A DNA stretch of 64,000 bases, taken from NCBI GenBank assembly GCA_030123525.1, contig CP126125.1, forward strand, positions 310,001-374,000. Reading direction: 5' to 3'. Below are positions 62,392-64,000 of this stretch, in pieces. The notes beneath the pieces were generated by a model, which ran no database searches, was not told where the DNA came from, and saw only the letters and a program-made list of their open reading frames with translations. A program made the position numbers and the translations under genes. Origin of the DNA: ELB16-189 sp018266435 (lineage in GTDB: Bacteria > Bacteroidota > Bacteroidia > Cytophagales > Cyclobacteriaceae). Positions within the stretch are counted from its first letter, which is position 1, and every line of letters begins with the position of its first letter.

Positions 62392-63546
62392 TCAATCTGA
62401 TTTTCTGATGAATAGAATAATCAATGCTGCCATTGATAACAAAGCACAAAGACCGAAACAAAGAATAAAATTTTCATGCGAATTAGCATAAACCACACCT
62501 GTAAAAAAAGCGCCCAAACCAATGCCCATTTCCATAGAAATGTACAACGAGGCAATTCCTCTACCTCGATGTACTTCATGGCTTAAATCTGTGGCCCAAG
62601 CCAGCATGGTGGGAGAAGCAGATCCCTGAGCCAACCCATACAAACTTACGCCTGCCATCAGCATCCAGTTTTTGTCAGCTAACCCGATGATCAACATAGA
62701 GATCGTAATTAGGGTAACAGAGATTTTTAATACGGGCACTCGCCCATACCTATCCGATACCTTGCCGGCCACCAACCGCACCAGCAGCGAAGCAACTGTA
62801 AGAAAGGCAAACAGTAATCCTTTGTTTTGTATGCCCAGGTGTTTGCCAAAATCGGGCATTAATGTGTACACCGCACCGTATGCAAAAGCCGCCAGCACCA
62901 TGACCAAACAAGGAACCATAACGCGGGGCTCAAATAAATCTCTTTTTTGAATTTTAAAAAGTGCCCACGATATGGACTGCCGCTCGACCAGCGTCTCTCT
63001 TATGCTGAGTACCAGCATCACAGATACTAAAGCAAAGAAAGAAGACAAATAAAACATCCAATTCAGGCTTAGCCGGTTGGCCACTAATCCGCCAATGGCG
63101 GGCCCACAAGCCATGCCTAATGCACCGGCCGTGCCGATGAGGCCCATTGCCTCACCCCTTCGGTTAGGTGGGATTATATCTGAAACATACGTTGAAATCC
63201 CGGTAGGTGAAAACCCTGTTGAAAACCCATGGCATAACCGGAGGATAAAAAAACCATATAATGTGGTGAGTGCAGGGTAGAATAAACTACTGATGAGGCA
63301 CACTATTCCGCCAAAAATGATTACCGGCTTCCTTCCGAGCCGATCGGCCAACTTACCGCTAAACGGGCGCGAGAGCATGGCCGTAAGTGTAAAAAGAGAA
63401 ATAATCAACCCTTTGTAATCTGCCCCACCCAGTTTCGTAATAAACTCAGGCAATTCGGGAATAATCATATTAAAACTCGCAAAAAACAAAAGCGAACTTA
63501 CGCACAGAAGCCAAAACTGGTTAGAATAGATTTTTTCTTTTTTCAC
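62392..63546 (-). CDS. MFS transporter
   Basis: About 384 residues from the GTG at 63546 (MKKEKIYSNQFWLLC); the frame extends to a GTG at 63579 with an unlikely leader. Twelve transmembrane helices of the major facilitator superfamily, with the loop 2-3 motif A GKLADRLGRKPV and a related GKVSDRYGRVPV in the second half, and GFSTGFSPTGISTYVSDIIP in helices 4-5. Drug:proton antiport or efflux is the usual role of such YfcJ/YdeE-like proteins; the substrate is unknown. It lies 42 bases after rpsT in the same direction. Confidence 0.88.
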   Translation of the reverse strand: MKKEKIYSNQFWLLCVSSLLFFASFNMIIPELPEFITKLGGADYKGLIISLFTLTAMLSRPFSGKLADRLGRKPVIIFGGIVCLISSLFYPALTTLYGFFILRLCHGFSTGFSPTGISTYVSDIIPPNRRGEAMGLIGTAGALGMACGPAIGGLVANRLSLNWMFYLSSFFALVSVMLVLSIRETLVERQSISWALFKIQKRDLFEPRVMVPCLVMVLAAFAYGAVYTLMPDFGKHLGIQNKGLLFAFLTVASLLVRLVAGKVSDRYGRVPVLKISVTLITISMLIIGLADKNWMLMAGVSLYGLAQGSASPTMLAWATDLSHEVHRGRGIASLYISMEMGIGLGAFFTGVVYANSHENFILCFGLCALLSMAALIILFIRKSD

Positions 63547-63620
63547 AAAAAAATAGAAATAAAAAACCCTCCCCCACACGCGGCAGGAAAGGGAAAATAA
63601 AATGTGTTGTCACACCGGGT

Positions 63621-63875
63621 TTATGCCATCGCGTTCACACGCTTAGCCAGCCTGCTTTTTTGATTAGCCGCTTTTTTCCAGTGAATGATATTATTCTTAG
63701 CTAATTTATCGAGCATGGCTGTAACTTCCGTCAGCAGTTTTTGTGCTTCGTCTTTTTTAGTAGTACTCAGCAATTTTTTAACATGCGTACGGGTTGTTTT
63801 ATGCTGATAGCGGTTTCTGTCGCGCTTTTTAGCGTTTGCCCTGATTCTTTTTTCTGCCGATTTATGATTTGCCAT
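63621..63875 (-). CDS. rpsT: 30S ribosomal protein S20
   Basis: 84 residues with the full S20 pattern: MANHKSAEKRIRANAKKRDR, then KLLSTTKKDEAQKLLTE and NIIHWKKAANQKSRLAKRVN. A primary 16S rRNA-binding protein made of three helices. Length and basic composition are typical. A canonical promoter lies directly upstream (63896-63927). As common in the phylum, no Shine-Dalgarno sequence is apparent. Confidence 0.98.
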   Translation of the reverse strand: MANHKSAEKRIRANAKKRDRNRYQHKTTRTHVKKLLSTTKKDEAQKLLTEVTAMLDKLAKNNIIHWKKAANQKSRLAKRVNAMA

Positions 63876-63895
63876 ACTGTTTTATAAAAGGAGTG

Positions 63896-63927
63896 CAAAG
63901 GTAAAATGTTTAACCATATTTGCAAAA
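63896..63927 (-). promoter_or_regulatory. Bacteroidota sigma-ABfr promoter of rpsT
   Basis: Minus strand: TTTTG (-33, 63927-63923), a 19-base spacer, then TACCTTTG (-7, 63903-63896). This matches the Bacteroidota consensus TTTG-N19-TAnnTTTG. The ATG follows 20 bases after the -7 element. Confidence 0.75.
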
Positions 63928-63944
63928 GAGTATAAAAAAGCAAA

Positions 63945-63966
63945 AAAGCCACTTTTCAGTGGCTTT
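63945..63966 (-). terminator. Intrinsic terminator of the tRNA gene
   Basis: AAAGCCACT and AGTGGCTTT form a 9-bp stem with loop TTTC; on the minus strand it is followed by a T-rich tract (TTTTTTGC). It begins one base after the tRNA 3' end and so terminates the tRNA transcript. Confidence 0.75.
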
Positions 63967-63967
63967 G

Positions 63968-64000
63968 CTCCTCCTCTTGGACTTGAACCAAGGACCCTCT
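63968..64000 (-). tRNA. tRNA gene, 3' end only (probably tRNA-Asn)
   Basis: The minus strand reads AGAGGGTC (end of anticodon stem and variable loop), CTTGG-TTCAAGT-CCAAG (T arm, 5-bp stem, 7-base loop), AGGAGGA (3' acceptor strand) and discriminator G at 63968. CCA is not encoded. The acceptor strand implies a 5' end TCCTCCT, which is the form of tRNA-Asn(GUU) in many Bacteroidota; the anticodon lies outside the window so the isotype is inferred. Confidence 0.8.

Overview
The window is chromosomal DNA from a member of the Bacteroidota, most likely the Cytophagales. The evidence is type IX secretion genes (a PorX-type response regulator and the T9SS plug protein), several promoters of the Bacteroidota TAnnTTTG type (for example upstream of rpsT, valS, ychF and an ABC-F gene), Tat-signal Gfo/Idh/MocA oxidoreductases, a DUF3276 PUR-domain protein and a CusA-TolC fusion. 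Genus cannot be fixed from the sequence alone.

Layout. 1-0.8 kb: the end of cysS, then yidD. 0.9-4.9 kb: a GMC oxidoreductase, a gluconate 2-dehydrogenase subunit 3-like lipoprotein and a Tat-exported Gfo/Idh/MocA oxidoreductase, probably an envelope sugar-oxidation set. 5.0-12.4 kb: an accessory stretch of short, unrelated single-domain genes (DinB, two AHSA1/SRPBCC proteins, PhnB-like VOC, a gluzincin peptidase, an alpha/beta hydrolase, a double DUF1801 protein, DUF2200, a small membrane protein). It is separated by long structured intergenic repeats that resemble gene-cassette recombination sites, and carries wrecked regulators (ArsR, DUF2975 plus Xre). 12.4-17.4 kb: a periplasmic CbiX-type chelatase lipoprotein with a PepSY membrane partner behind a Fur-family-like operator, a DUF2807 protein, and a second Gfo/Idh/MocA paralogue. 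The two paralogues are direct repeats flanking the accessory stretch.

17.4-21.3 kb: a tightly overlapped five-gene operon (YHS, DoxX, DinB, ATP-grasp, LysE-like) divergent from a Crp/Fnr regulator; its role is unknown and it is one of the better candidates for an undescribed module. 21.3-27.5 kb: a carbohydrate locus (GH13, GH127, TIM-barrel isomerase, PhyH dioxygenase) divergent from an AraC regulator. 27.6-36.4 kb: valS, then a heavy-metal RND efflux operon in which the pump and the outer-membrane factor are one 1438-residue polypeptide. 36.4-42.0 kb: the ald-tsaE-porX operon, divergent from an HD hydrolase and lpxD.

42.0-52 kb: a frameshifted M19 dipeptidase after a secreted sugar dehydrogenase-like protein, an ABC-F ATPase, a decayed outer-membrane protein region, the T9SS plug protein and a large BNR/sortilin-like secreted protein. 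52-64 kb: an orphan Cas6-like protein, ychF, a PUR-domain protein, a DUF58 protein, a 1856-residue alpha-2-macroglobulin with an intact thioester motif, a YhhN protein, an MFS transporter, rpsT, and the 3' end of a tRNA gene (probably Asn) running in from the right edge.

Most of the window is ordinary housekeeping and envelope biology. The most interesting points are the cassette-like repeats, the CusA-TolC fusion with a signal-peptide-like junction, the ATP-grasp/LysE operon, the orphan Cas6, and the Fur-like box over the periplasmic chelatase promoter. All function calls are from recognising motifs by eye; no database search was made.
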